NCBI RefSeq assembly: GCF_003335215.1
Contig: NZ_QPGB01000002.1
Span: 186,001-250,000 of the forward strand
Length of the DNA: 64,000 bases
Direction of reading: 5' to 3'
Source: Parvibium lacunae
GTDB lineage: Bacteria; Pseudomonadota; Gammaproteobacteria; Burkholderiales; Burkholderiaceae_D
Under the pieces are notes generated by a model that did no database searches, was not told where the DNA came from, and saw only the letters and a program-made list of their open reading frames with translations. The translations under genes and the position numbers were made by a program. Of this stretch, positions 17,256 to 26,382 are shown one piece after another; position 1 is the stretch's first letter; every line of letters begins with the position of its first letter.

Positions 17256-18447
17256 TCCAATTCATCCCCAACAAGCCATAGAGAGCGCCTACGAAGTCGA
17301 TATTGCCATTATTGGGGGAGGGACGACGGGAACCTCGGCTGCCTACTATGCCGCCAGTGCGGGTTATAAAACGGTGCTGTTTGAGCAATACACCATCGGC
17401 AATAACTATGCCAGTTCGGACGGTGAGTCACGTATGTTTCGGATTATGTATTCCGATGCCACCATGGCACGCCTTGCAGAAAGCGCGCTCGGTATGTGGC
17501 ATGAGATTCAAGAATACAGTGGCGTGACCTTACTCGAACGGGATGGTTTATTGTTCTACGGCTTACCTGCAGCCAGCGTCGAGGGTAATCTGGAGCAATG
17601 CGCTCAAGTCATGTCAAGTTTGGGGGTGCCCTACACGCGCTATGACACAACCGCCTTGTATCAAAACTACCCCGTCTTTCAGTCCTTGCCCGCGGACTAT
17701 TTTGGCCTATCGCAACCCAGCAGTTGCATGATTGTGGTCAAGAACTCGCTACAAACATTTTGTGATTTGGCGGCCAATGCAGGTGCAGCATTATTGACTA
17801 ACTGCCCAGCCACCATCGTTAGCGCCCCGCCCGGTGGGCCGTATGTCATAAGTTCACCGCAGGGGTTGTTTTTGGCGAAAAGCCTGATTATGGCCCCTGG
17901 GGCTTGGTCTAATCGTCTCTTTAGTGCGTTTGATATTCAGTTAAACCTGAAAATTTGGCAAATGACGGTGGTGTTTTTTGGCGTTGATACCAGCCTGCCC
18001 TGGCCCATGTGGTACGAATTTGGACCAACGGTTGATAATCAACAGCAGTTATTTTATGGTTTCCCCCCATTGGAATATCCAGACATGATTAAAGTCAGTG
18101 CTGATTTCACCAATGATATTTATGATGATCCTAGCCAATGTACGTATCAGCCAGACCCTGTAATTTTGCGTGCGATGTCAAATTTTGTTGGCCAACGCTT
18201 TACGGGGATCAGTACTGCGCCACAAAATCCGATAACCTGTTTGTATACCATGACACCCGATGCCCAGCTGGTGCTGGATACGCTCCCCAACTATTCCAAT
18301 GTTGCCGTATTGACGGGTGAGTCGGGCCGGGCGTTCAAATACACACCGCTGTTTGGGCGTATTTTGGTGGAGCTGGCAACCACTGGAAAATCTGCCTATG
18401 ACATCAGTGAATTCAGTATCAATCGACCTGGCATTATCCAGTCGTGA
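17245..18447 (+). CDS. FAD-dependent oxidoreductase, sarcosine oxidase-like (DAO family)
   Basis: The 400-residue protein matches the monomeric sarcosine oxidase/N-methyltryptophan oxidase branch of the DAO family. The FAD-binding DIAIIGGGTTGTSAAYYAA is near residues 19-37. The C-terminal pattern TCLYTMTPDAQLVLD near 330 holds the cysteine to which FAD is covalently bound in this branch, and GESGRAFKYTPLFGRILVELA near 365-385 completes the FAD site. Translation is coupled to the amine oxidase by an 11-base overlap, so the two flavoenzymes are likely made together and may act in sequence or as a complex. The substrate is unknown, with secondary amines or N-methyl amino acids the family default. 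Confidence 0.87.
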   Translation: MSTNPIHPQQAIESAYEVDIAIIGGGTTGTSAAYYAASAGYKTVLFEQYTIGNNYASSDGESRMFRIMYSDATMARLAESALGMWHEIQEYSGVTLLERDGLLFYGLPAASVEGNLEQCAQVMSSLGVPYTRYDTTALYQNYPVFQSLPADYFGLSQPSSCMIVVKNSLQTFCDLAANAGAALLTNCPATIVSAPPGGPYVISSPQGLFLAKSLIMAPGAWSNRLFSAFDIQLNLKIWQMTVVFFGVDTSLPWPMWYEFGPTVDNQQQLFYGFPPLEYPDMIKVSADFTNDIYDDPSQCTYQPDPVILRAMSNFVGQRFTGISTAPQNPITCLYTMTPDAQLVLDTLPNYSNVAVLTGESGRAFKYTPLFGRILVELATTGKSAYDISEFSINRPGIIQS

Positions 18448-18465
18448 AGGATTAAGGAAATCAGT

Positions 18466-19215
18466 ATGCGAGTCATGGTTGTTGACGATGATGTAATTTC
18501 AAGAATGGCTCTCATGGAGATTCTGCAAGGAACGCTGCCGATGGGCATTGTAGAAGCAGAAAATATCGATAATGCCTGGGAGTTACTGCAAACACCCTTT
18601 ATGCCATTGGCGATTTTTTGTGATCTGCACATGCCCGGCGGCAGCGGGGTTGAACTGGTTAAACGGATTCGGGCTAACCCGCTCTTAGCTGAAACGCTAG
18701 TTGTGCTCGTGACGGCTGCCGTCGATCATGCGACCGTGTTGACCCTAACCAAGCTGGGTGTATCAGGGGGTATTGTCAAACCGTTTGAAGGCCAGGCAGT
18801 GCGAGCGAAAGTCTTAAAACTGTTTAATGACATGCAGTCAAAATGGATGGAAAAAGCGGACAGTGTGATGGCACGGCTGCATATTGATACCAATCGCTAT
18901 CTCACTTACATCGGCAACTTGAATACCCAAACTGCCATGCTACTGGCGGAACTAGATCGATTGCTAGCAGAGAAGCCCAGCTCGTTGGCCCCTTTCGAAG
19001 AAAAGCTTGACGCCCTGCATGCAGGTTGCCTATCGCTCGGTCTACATTTGTGTACTAAGTTACTGGATAAGTTGCGGCACAGTCTGAAACATCAAGGCTT
19101 GCTACAAAGCACGAAACCTGCGCTACAGGATGTCCAAAAACTGGTTGCACTGGCAGGGGCGATTGTTAAAAAAGCCAGTGGTCAAAGCCAAGGAGGCTCT
19201 GTAGAATTATTTTGA
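18466..19215 (+). CDS. Response regulator with helical output domain
   Basis: The 249-residue protein has an N-terminal receiver domain (about residues 1-120) with the acidic pocket VVDDD, the phospho-acceptor Asp in FCDLHMPGG near residue 50, Thr in LVTAA and Lys in IVKPF. The remaining part is helical (AMLLAELDRLLAEKPSSL, LLDKLRHSLKHQG), contains no recognisable DNA-binding domain, and might be an Hpt-like or protein-binding helical bundle. A good AAGGA precedes the ATG, 18 bases after the oxidase gene, suggesting the same transcript. Its 3' end overlaps that of the facing hybrid kinase gene by nine bases. Confidence 0.85.
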   Translation: MRVMVVDDDVISRMALMEILQGTLPMGIVEAENIDNAWELLQTPFMPLAIFCDLHMPGGSGVELVKRIRANPLLAETLVVLVTAAVDHATVLTLTKLGVSGGIVKPFEGQAVRAKVLKLFNDMQSKWMEKADSVMARLHIDTNRYLTYIGNLNTQTAMLLAELDRLLAEKPSSLAPFEEKLDALHAGCLSLGLHLCTKLLDKLRHSLKHQGLLQSTKPALQDVQKLVALAGAIVKKASGQSQGGSVELF

Positions 19216-22200
19216 TGCCATGCCCTCTAGCTCTAGCAAAGCCGTAATATCTTGCAGCACCAGTTGTAAATGTGACGTATATTCAACCACGCAGGTACTG
19301 AGCGCACTTGCTACATGCTCAGTCATATCCTGTGTTGGTTTGTCATTTACGGGAATCATCTGTACCTGTAAGCAAAGGGTATTGATTTTTTCCGCTAGCG
19401 CTGAGAGCTGGAAGGCGCCGATTGTCCCTGCTGCCCCTTTGAGCGTGTGACTCAGCTGGTGCAACGCCTGCCAATCTCTGTGCTGAAGGCTGTGCTGTAG
19501 CTGCTGAGCGCTATCTGCATAAGTAGCCACGAAAACACGCAGCAGACTGAAATAACCGCTGGAGTTTGGGGCAAGCGCGAGTCGATCTAAATCGAGCGAA
19601 GACAATCGAATGCTTCTGACTTTCTGCAATGCAACCGGCTCTCCTTTAGGGGACGCTTCCTCATCACGCTGCTTTCTGGTCTGCGGAGTCAGCGTTGTTA
19701 AAGACCAGTCAGTTTGCAACTGCGGCAGGTGTTTACGCAGGACGACCGCCAACTCTTGAATCTGCATCGGCTTGGTTAAATAATCGTTCATCCCTGCACG
19801 TAAACATGCTTCTCGGTCGCTCGGTAAGGCATGGGCAGTCATGGCAATAATGGGAATCGACGCACCATGTGGCAGTGCCCGGATTTTTTCAGTCGCCTTG
19901 ATGCCATCCATGATGGGCATCTGGATATCCATCAGAATCGCATCATAGCGATGCCCATCTGAGAGTAATTTTTCTATGGCCACAATCCCATTGTTAGCTG
20001 TCTCAACCGCTATGCCATAGTCATTCAGCAAAATCATCCCAGCCTCTTGCAATAAGGGGGTATCTTCCACCAATAAGATATGTAAGCCCTGTAGCTGCCT
20101 GCTTAACTGCTCGTTTAATACGGTGTCAAGATGGCTTTCGTATGGGTCCACCTCAATCTGACCACCTTTGAATCCGGGTGATAAGTCACTGCGGCCCAGC
20201 ATGGGTAACATTTCCGGCCAGATAACAGGCTGTGGCCAGAGCGCATCCACCCCGGCAGGTAAGCCATAGTCTTGTACTAACTGCTGCACGCCTAAATTGC
20301 CGATGAGGATGACGCTATCCGCTTGCTGACAAATGCGCAGGTAGGGCGCAATAAAATCAGTGAGTGCCGTGTAGTGCGGCCACTTTTGAGCGGGTAAGTC
20401 GATCATCAGATCATATTGGCTTGAGGCGGATGGCGGGCGCCATTGCGAGAGCGCTGGATAATCCATGACCTGTAAGGTCCAAGTGAAGCCATAGCCTTGA
20501 CTTAACTGTTCAAACAATGTGTCGCAGAGATGACCCGCGTTATAACTGCTGCTGATTAATATCAACTGCCGAGGGGTGCGTGCTGCGAGCCCTTGCATGA
20601 GCTGCAAACCCAGAGATTGGCTGCGGTTTGCAGGCAGTAGCGGGACTTCAAAACGAAATTCTGAACCTAAACCGATATGGCTCCGCGCTGAGACAGTGCC
20701 GCCCATCAGGCTCACCAACTGTTTAGAAATGACCAGGCCCAAGCCCGTGCCGCCATAACGACGTGTGGTACTACTATCAGCTTGAGTAAATGGCTGGAAC
20801 AGCCCCGCCAATTGGGCTTCTGTCATCCCTATACCCGTATCACTGACTGTAAATTGCAGATACTGGCCCGCATTACCTTGGACCTTGATGGTGATTTCAC
20901 CCGACTCGGTAAACTTAATCGCATTACTCACTAAATTCAGTAATACTTGTCCAATCCGCAAAGGATCACCGCAGATACGATTGGGTAGATTGGGGTCAAG
21001 ATCGATCAAGACCAGAAGCTGTTTTTCTTGCGCAGGTTGGGCGACGATCACGAGCAGATCATGTAACACTTGGCTCAGATCAAACTCAATCGTTTCAATT
21101 CGAATTTTTCCGGCTTCCAGTTTAGAAAAATCAAGAATGTCATTGATCACATGCAATAAAGATTCGGCAGCAATCCGCGCTTTCTTTAAATAATCCGCCT
21201 GATTCCGCCAAATTTTTAACTCAGATGGCCCCCAATGATCTGTCTGGTGTTGGCGCACAAGAGACTGTAGGCGCTTATGATTAAGCTGTAGCGCAAGTTG
21301 GACATAATTCATGACTGCACTTAATGGCGTGCGAATTTCGTGGCTCATATTGGCCAAAAAATCACCTTTTGCCTGAGCCGCTTGCTCGGCCAACAATTTG
21401 GCCTGTAGTAAATTTTCGCCGACTAGTTTCTCGTTCATCAGAGCATGGCGAAATACCAGCAATGTTTCTGCCATTTTGGCAATTTCATCACTGCCCTTTA
21501 TCGAGATCGGGTAACTTAAATCGCCCGCAGCATAGTGATGCATGGTGGTGGATATTTCCGTTAATCGACTAACGATTCGACGACCGAAATAGTAGTAACC
21601 AATCATCAATAAAATGGCAAACGCTAAAATCGCCAGCAGCCAAATTGAGAGTGTGTTTTCATAAAGACGCTCATTGATTCGCTCGTTTTGTTGTTCCAGT
21701 TGCTGTTTGACCTGGTTCGTCAACGCCAAGACCAGCTGCGTGATTTGTTCACTGAGCTGCTGACTTTCCTGAAGTAGATGATTGATGCTGTGCTCAATCT
21801 CAATTTGCTGCTGGCGTAATAAAAAAAGGGAAAGACTGCCTGATTCGATTAATGATAAGCGCTTTACCAAAGCAACGAGCTGTGACAGGCCCTGATTAAA
21901 CCCTTGCTGTAACTTCAACTCAACCCCCGCAACCGGTTTATCTAGCCCCTGCATCAGGCGATTAATTTTTTCACGTTGCTGTTTGAAAAGTTGTTGCTGT
22001 TGCGCTAGCTCATCCAACTGATTCACATATGGAATCCGCCCTAATAAAGCCAGTGACTGCAGCAGTGCTGCCTGTAATTCATCCAGCATGGTTAGGCCAG
22101 CCAAATAGTCACTCACCGTAACGGTGACGGCATTGGCAGAGTCGCGGTTGGCTGCATCACTGGCACGAATCAGTTGTAAGGCATGACGGCGCATATTTGC

Positions 22201-23109
22201 TTGTAACAGGCTATCAAACTGAAAAAAAACCTGCCGTAATTTGTCTGTAGTCAACTCACCGCGGTCATGGCGAGAAAAGCTGTCATACAGCAGTTGCCAA
22301 CTACTTTCTAATTTGATAGCTTCATCCAGAGTATTACTGCTAGCGATATCGCTATTTTTGAGATAGCGCACGTAATCCCTTACCTGACGCGCCAATCCTT
22401 CCAGTCGCTGCACAGGATTCACTGACGAGAGAGGCGTCAATGAATCAGCTTGAGTACGATTCATAAAAACTTGCTGCAGCTCTGCTCGCAAACGAATCAG
22501 CCGCTGACTGGTCGCCAATTCATCATCGATCAGTTGCTGCACCGAGGCCGCGCTTTTAGCCACCACTTTGCGGGTTGCCGCGAGAAAATCTGCTTTAATG
22601 GCTAATTGCAAGGGCTCGACTGCAACCAGGAGGGCACTCTCTATTTGTGTCATCTCTTGCAATTGCTGCCGCAAGCGTTGATTTTTTTCGATCCGCTGCT
22701 GAATGTAGCGATTCGTTTGCTCGGCATTGGCTTGCAAGGCTTGAACGGTTTTGATGAATTGCTCATTCAACGCAGCATTTTTTTCACCCAAGCGCGCAAT
22801 CCGATCAGGTAAGTCTTGAAAAAGCTGTCGAATACGTTGTATCGCCTCTTCGCGCTGGGCTAGCGTATCCGCATCTGTCAATGCTTGTAAATAACGGCGC
22901 AGCGCTTCTGTATCGTTCTGTAAAAGTTGGGCTTGTAGGGTATTCGGGAAGCTCTCTTGGACCATGCTTTGATAGGCCCGTTCGACCATGTGAAACATGA
23001 ACGTTGCCACCAGGGTCGACGTCAATATCATCAGCGCTACCAGGCCCAGGCCATAGCGAAACTGCGTGGCCAGGCGGGCCTTGCTGGGGATGAGCGGTAA
23101 CCCTAGCAT
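19207..23109 (-). CDS. Large hybrid sensor histidine kinase (TorS/BarA-like)
   Basis: This 1300-residue inner-membrane kinase has a transmembrane segment at about residues 16-40, a long helical periplasmic sensor region (about 41-485) like that of TorS, and a second membrane segment at about 487-507. A HAMP linker follows, then HisKA with NMSHEIRTPLSAVM (His near 590). The HATPase domain shows NLVSNAIKFTESG and GGTGLGLVISKQ. A degenerate receiver-like stretch (about 810-960) precedes a true receiver (LMDIQMPIMDG near 1060) and a C-terminal Hpt domain (LSHTLKGAAGT near 1218). The helix after the H-box is about 20 residues longer than usual. The binding-protein gene ends six bases upstream, so it is the probable ligand-binding partner. 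Confidence 0.93.
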   Translation of the reverse strand: MLGLPLIPSKARLATQFRYGLGLVALMILTSTLVATFMFHMVERAYQSMVQESFPNTLQAQLLQNDTEALRRYLQALTDADTLAQREEAIQRIRQLFQDLPDRIARLGEKNAALNEQFIKTVQALQANAEQTNRYIQQRIEKNQRLRQQLQEMTQIESALLVAVEPLQLAIKADFLAATRKVVAKSAASVQQLIDDELATSQRLIRLRAELQQVFMNRTQADSLTPLSSVNPVQRLEGLARQVRDYVRYLKNSDIASSNTLDEAIKLESSWQLLYDSFSRHDRGELTTDKLRQVFFQFDSLLQANMRRHALQLIRASDAANRDSANAVTVTVSDYLAGLTMLDELQAALLQSLALLGRIPYVNQLDELAQQQQLFKQQREKINRLMQGLDKPVAGVELKLQQGFNQGLSQLVALVKRLSLIESGSLSLFLLRQQQIEIEHSINHLLQESQQLSEQITQLVLALTNQVKQQLEQQNERINERLYENTLSIWLLAILAFAILLMIGYYYFGRRIVSRLTEISTTMHHYAAGDLSYPISIKGSDEIAKMAETLLVFRHALMNEKLVGENLLQAKLLAEQAAQAKGDFLANMSHEIRTPLSAVMNYVQLALQLNHKRLQSLVRQHQTDHWGPSELKIWRNQADYLKKARIAAESLLHVINDILDFSKLEAGKIRIETIEFDLSQVLHDLLVIVAQPAQEKQLLVLIDLDPNLPNRICGDPLRIGQVLLNLVSNAIKFTESGEITIKVQGNAGQYLQFTVSDTGIGMTEAQLAGLFQPFTQADSSTTRRYGGTGLGLVISKQLVSLMGGTVSARSHIGLGSEFRFEVPLLPANRSQSLGLQLMQGLAARTPRQLILISSSYNAGHLCDTLFEQLSQGYGFTWTLQVMDYPALSQWRPPSASSQYDLMIDLPAQKWPHYTALTDFIAPYLRICQQADSVILIGNLGVQQLVQDYGLPAGVDALWPQPVIWPEMLPMLGRSDLSPGFKGGQIEVDPYESHLDTVLNEQLSRQLQGLHILLVEDTPLLQEAGMILLNDYGIAVETANNGIVAIEKLLSDGHRYDAILMDIQMPIMDGIKATEKIRALPHGASIPIIAMTAHALPSDREACLRAGMNDYLTKPMQIQELAVVLRKHLPQLQTDWSLTTLTPQTRKQRDEEASPKGEPVALQKVRSIRLSSLDLDRLALAPNSSGYFSLLRVFVATYADSAQQLQHSLQHRDWQALHQLSHTLKGAAGTIGAFQLSALAEKINTLCLQVQMIPVNDKPTQDMTEHVASALSTCVVEYTSHLQLVLQDITALLELEGMASK

Positions 23110-23115
23110 GGTGGC

Positions 23116-24207
23116 TTAGTTCAATACCTTGCCGACTGATTGCTCCCATGCACGGATACAGCTATCACCACAACGGGTTGCCCACCGCGGAATGACGGTC
23201 TCTTTCAACAATTTTTGTAATAGGCGGCGGTCAGCGTCTGTTGTCGGCAATAGGACCATTTTGCCCAGCTCACCTCGTACGCAGGGTTGACGGCCAATAT
23301 TGCAGTTGATACCTTCCTGTGTTTCACTGGCTGTTGCGGCCCAGATTTCTTCTGTATAACGATTAATGCCTTGTTGCATCGTCTCTTGCAGTGTCACCGG
23401 CAAACTTTGCCAATAACTTAAATTAGCGGCTTGCATTGCCATGCTCCAGCCAACAGGCAAGGGATAGAGATATTGGGTAATGCGATGCAACTTTGCCAGA
23501 TTACCCGGCAATGTGCCGGTAATGGCACAATCTATCCGGCTGTCTTCTAGTGCCTTGTAGGCATCTCCAAACGGAATATTTACCGATACTCCACCCAAAG
23601 CTTCTACAAACTCGCCAATCGGCCTTGTTCCGACGCGAATACGTTTACCTTTCAAATCACTAAGACCACTGATGCGGGTTTTACAGTAAATGACCTGCGC
23701 GGGGTAAGGCCAAAGGCTCAATACCTTGATACCGTATTTCTTTTGAAAAAATTGATCTAGTACCGGTAGGTAAGCCTGCGCGACACGTTTTGCAGTTTCA
23801 ATATCAGGGCTCAACCCCGCTAAATCCGCCCCCTCCATTTCAACATCAGCACTGGCGCCATAGGCGAGCACCGTACTACCGAAATCATACTCACCCAACC
23901 GCAATAATCGAATAATTTCTGTTCCAGTTAAGCCCAATTGATTGAAGGGGGTTAAGTCAACGGTCAGCTGTCCCGCGGTTAACGCTGGCACTTGCTTTGT
24001 CCAGAATGGCTGTTCATGCTCTTTATACTGACGCAGAAAATCCCATGAGCCCAGCACTCGAACAGGCGTGGCTTGTGCCTGCACGCAGGCTGAGGCGAGG
24101 AAGCTAGCGGCAATGACTGAGCAAAAAAATGTGCGTAGGGCATCACCGAATACCGGGAAACGACGAGTAAGTATGAAAAAACCGATACGCCAACCCATAC
24201 AAGCCAC
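23116..24207 (-). CDS. DctP-type TRAP periplasmic binding protein (orphan)
   Basis: The 363-residue protein has an N-terminal export segment (FFCSVIAASFLASACVQAQA) and the DctP fold of TRAP-transporter solute receptors. DctP features include GLTGTEIIRLLRLGEYDFGST, LKGKRIRVGTRPIGEFVEALGG with the carboxylate-binding Arg, and DAYKALEDSRIDCAITG. It therefore probably binds an organic acid. No TRAP membrane subunits (DctQ/DctM) are in the window. It is followed after six bases by the hybrid kinase gene and starts 32 bases after flgJ on the same strand. The simplest reading is a periplasmic sensor partner of the kinase, in the manner of TorT with TorS. Confidence 0.85.
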   Translation of the reverse strand: MACMGWRIGFFILTRRFPVFGDALRTFFCSVIAASFLASACVQAQATPVRVLGSWDFLRQYKEHEQPFWTKQVPALTAGQLTVDLTPFNQLGLTGTEIIRLLRLGEYDFGSTVLAYGASADVEMEGADLAGLSPDIETAKRVAQAYLPVLDQFFQKKYGIKVLSLWPYPAQVIYCKTRISGLSDLKGKRIRVGTRPIGEFVEALGGVSVNIPFGDAYKALEDSRIDCAITGTLPGNLAKLHRITQYLYPLPVGWSMAMQAANLSYWQSLPVTLQETMQQGINRYTEEIWAATASETQEGINCNIGRQPCVRGELGKMVLLPTTDADRRLLQKLLKETVIPRWATRCGDSCIRAWEQSVGKVLN

Positions 24208-24239
24208 CTAGTCGATTAATGAGAAATAGTGTGCAAAGA

Positions 24240-25247
24240 TTATGCGATAACGCGCAAGGTTGTGGCAATCGTTTTTGTCAGCTTTGTGGCATAGTAAGGG
24301 TCTGTCGCGTACCCAGCCTTTTGCAACTGTGCGGCATAACCAGCGGCGCTATCAACTTCCTGCAGGGCTTGTTTATAGCGTGGGTTCTGGCTGATTAATC
24401 TAGCGTAGTCGTTAAAGGCGGCGGCATACGAGTCATAAGCCCGGAATTTTTCGGTCACTTGCTTAGGAACACCATTGATGTACTCGGTGGTGACGGTTTC
24501 CACGACTTTGCCACGCCAACCTGGGCCAGCCTTAATCCCAAACAGATTATGACTGGGATCGCCATTGGCAAACTTAATCTCACGCTTGCCCCAGCCCGAT
24601 TCGAGTGCCGCTTGTCCCAGCATAAATTGGGCCGGAATACCCACTTGTTGTTCAGCCTGCTTGGCTTCCTGCCACAAACGCTGCACAAACTCCCGTGGTG
24701 CTGCGGTTGTGCTGTTGGTATTACTGACCCCATTCTTGGGAGAGGTTAATTCAGGACGCGAAATACCCTGTGTCGCTTGTTGCGCTTCTTGCGTTGCGCG
24801 ATTCAATTTTTCAAGGGTTGACACAGGATTCCAGGTACTTTGATCCGGCCGCAACAGAGGTTTGATCGGCAAGGTAGGGTTTGCTTGCTCAGGCTTGATT
24901 TGCCGCATCAACTGCTTTTCTAACATGTCTGCTAACCCAACTCCACGTTGACTCAGCGTTTTGGTGAGTTGCTCGTCATACATCCCTTGAAACATATCGC
25001 CACTGCTACTCTCCAGTAAGCCACTTTTCATTTCAGTGGCGCGCATACTTTTGAGTACCATCTGCAAAAAAACCGCTTCAAACTGTTTTGCTGCTGCCCT
25101 GACTGCTGCCTCAGGATTGTCACGGGCGATCCGTTTTAAATCCTCTAGATTATTACCATCCGTGGCAGATAACGGTTTCGCCGACCCACGAAAATCGCTG
25201 GCACTGAGCGTCACCGCAGTGGGATAGAGTGAAGATGATTGCGTCAT
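24240..25247 (-). CDS. flgJ: Flagellar rod-assembly protein and peptidoglycan hydrolase FlgJ
   Basis: The 335-residue dual-domain FlgJ carries the rod-cap scaffold at the N-terminus (AKQFEAVFLQMVLKSMR near residue 54 and GMYDEQLTKTLSQRGVGLADML). A glucosaminidase-type muralytic domain follows at the C-terminus, with LGQAALESGWGKREI near residue 208 containing the catalytic Glu. It opens the peptidoglycan for the growing rod. It is the last flg gene of the operon, 12 bases after flgI. flgK and flgL, which often follow, are absent. Confidence 0.95.
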   Translation of the reverse strand: MTQSSSLYPTAVTLSASDFRGSAKPLSATDGNNLEDLKRIARDNPEAAVRAAAKQFEAVFLQMVLKSMRATEMKSGLLESSSGDMFQGMYDEQLTKTLSQRGVGLADMLEKQLMRQIKPEQANPTLPIKPLLRPDQSTWNPVSTLEKLNRATQEAQQATQGISRPELTSPKNGVSNTNSTTAAPREFVQRLWQEAKQAEQQVGIPAQFMLGQAALESGWGKREIKFANGDPSHNLFGIKAGPGWRGKVVETVTTEYINGVPKQVTEKFRAYDSYAAAFNDYARLISQNPRYKQALQEVDSAAGYAAQLQKAGYATDPYYATKLTKTIATTLRVIA

Positions 25248-25259
25248 GATCTCAGCCGA

Positions 25260-26375
25260 TTAAATGATTTCCAACTCAGCCCTGAGTGACCCTGCTGACT
25301 TTAAGGCCTGCAAGATTGCCAGCAAATCTTGTGGGGTTGTCCCAATCGTATTGAGAGCCTTCACCACATCAGCTAATCGTGTCCCGCCAGCCAATTCCAG
25401 CATTTGCCCGCCATCCGCCTTGATCTGAATGTTGGTATCATTCGTCACCGTGGTCTGCCCAGGAGATAAGGCATTGGGTTGGCTTACCTGAGGCGTGTTT
25501 GAGATGGTGATCGATAAATTGCCATGAGAAATCGCACAGGGTTGGAGAATGACCGTTTGATTCATGACCACTGAACCCGTACGGGCATTCACGATGACTT
25601 TGGCTGCTTGACGAGCTACTTCCACCTCTAAATTTTCAATTTCGGCCATAAATGCCACCCGACTATTCGGGTCTGGCGGCGCAATGACTTGCACCAACCG
25701 TGCATCAAGTGCGGCTGCAATCGGTTGCCCCATCCGTTGATTAATCGTTTGGGCAATTTTGATGGCGTTAGAGAAATCGCCTTGCAAAAGTTCTAGTTGA
25801 ACTGTTTCACTCTGCGCAAAAGGCGAAGCTACTGCCCGCTCAACCAGGGCCCCATTCGGAATACGGCCCGCATTGAGGTGGTTCACTTGAGCTTTATTAC
25901 CGCCGCTCGCCGCGCCTGCGCCTGCGACCACCAAATTTCCCTGCGCCAGGGCATAGACATTGCCATCGGCCCCTTTTAAAGGGGTCATTAACAGCGTGCC
26001 TCCGCGCAAGCTGCGAGCATTCCCCATGGAGGAAACGGTGACATCCAGTGTCTGACCTGGGCGGGCGAATGCCGGAAGCTGTGCCGTAACCATGACTGAC
26101 GCAACATTGCGTAACTGTAGGCTCTGCCCTGGTGGCAACTGGATGCCCATTTGTGACAACATGGTATTAATACTTTGCACCGTAAAGGGCGTTTGTGTGG
26201 TCTGGTCACCCGATCCATCCAATCCCACTACAATCCCATAACCAATCAACTGATTTGGCCGCACACCCTGTATGCTAGCTAAATCTTTGATCCGCTCAGC
26301 CTGGGCAGCGGTCATCATGAGAAATAAGATCAGACCTAGAAAAAAAGGAGAATAGCAAGTGGTGGACTGTTTCAT
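25260..26375 (-). CDS. flgI: Flagellar P-ring protein FlgI
   Basis: The product (371 residues from this start) is the periplasmic P-ring subunit surrounding the rod in peptidoglycan. The signal peptide (FFLGLILFLMMTAAQA) is followed by the canonical mature start ERIKDLASIQGVRPNQLIGYGIVVGLDGSGD. The open frame extends 34 codons upstream into flgH, but the ATG at 26375 is preceded by AGGTG and directly yields the signal peptide. The gene starts seven bases after the flgH stop. Confidence 0.96.
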   Translation of the reverse strand: MKQSTTCYSPFFLGLILFLMMTAAQAERIKDLASIQGVRPNQLIGYGIVVGLDGSGDQTTQTPFTVQSINTMLSQMGIQLPPGQSLQLRNVASVMVTAQLPAFARPGQTLDVTVSSMGNARSLRGGTLLMTPLKGADGNVYALAQGNLVVAGAGAASGGNKAQVNHLNAGRIPNGALVERAVASPFAQSETVQLELLQGDFSNAIKIAQTINQRMGQPIAAALDARLVQVIAPPDPNSRVAFMAEIENLEVEVARQAAKVIVNARTGSVVMNQTVILQPCAISHGNLSITISNTPQVSQPNALSPGQTTVTNDTNIQIKADGGQMLELAGGTRLADVVKALNTIGTTPQDLLAILQALKSAGSLRAELEII

Positions 26376-26382
26376 AGCACAC

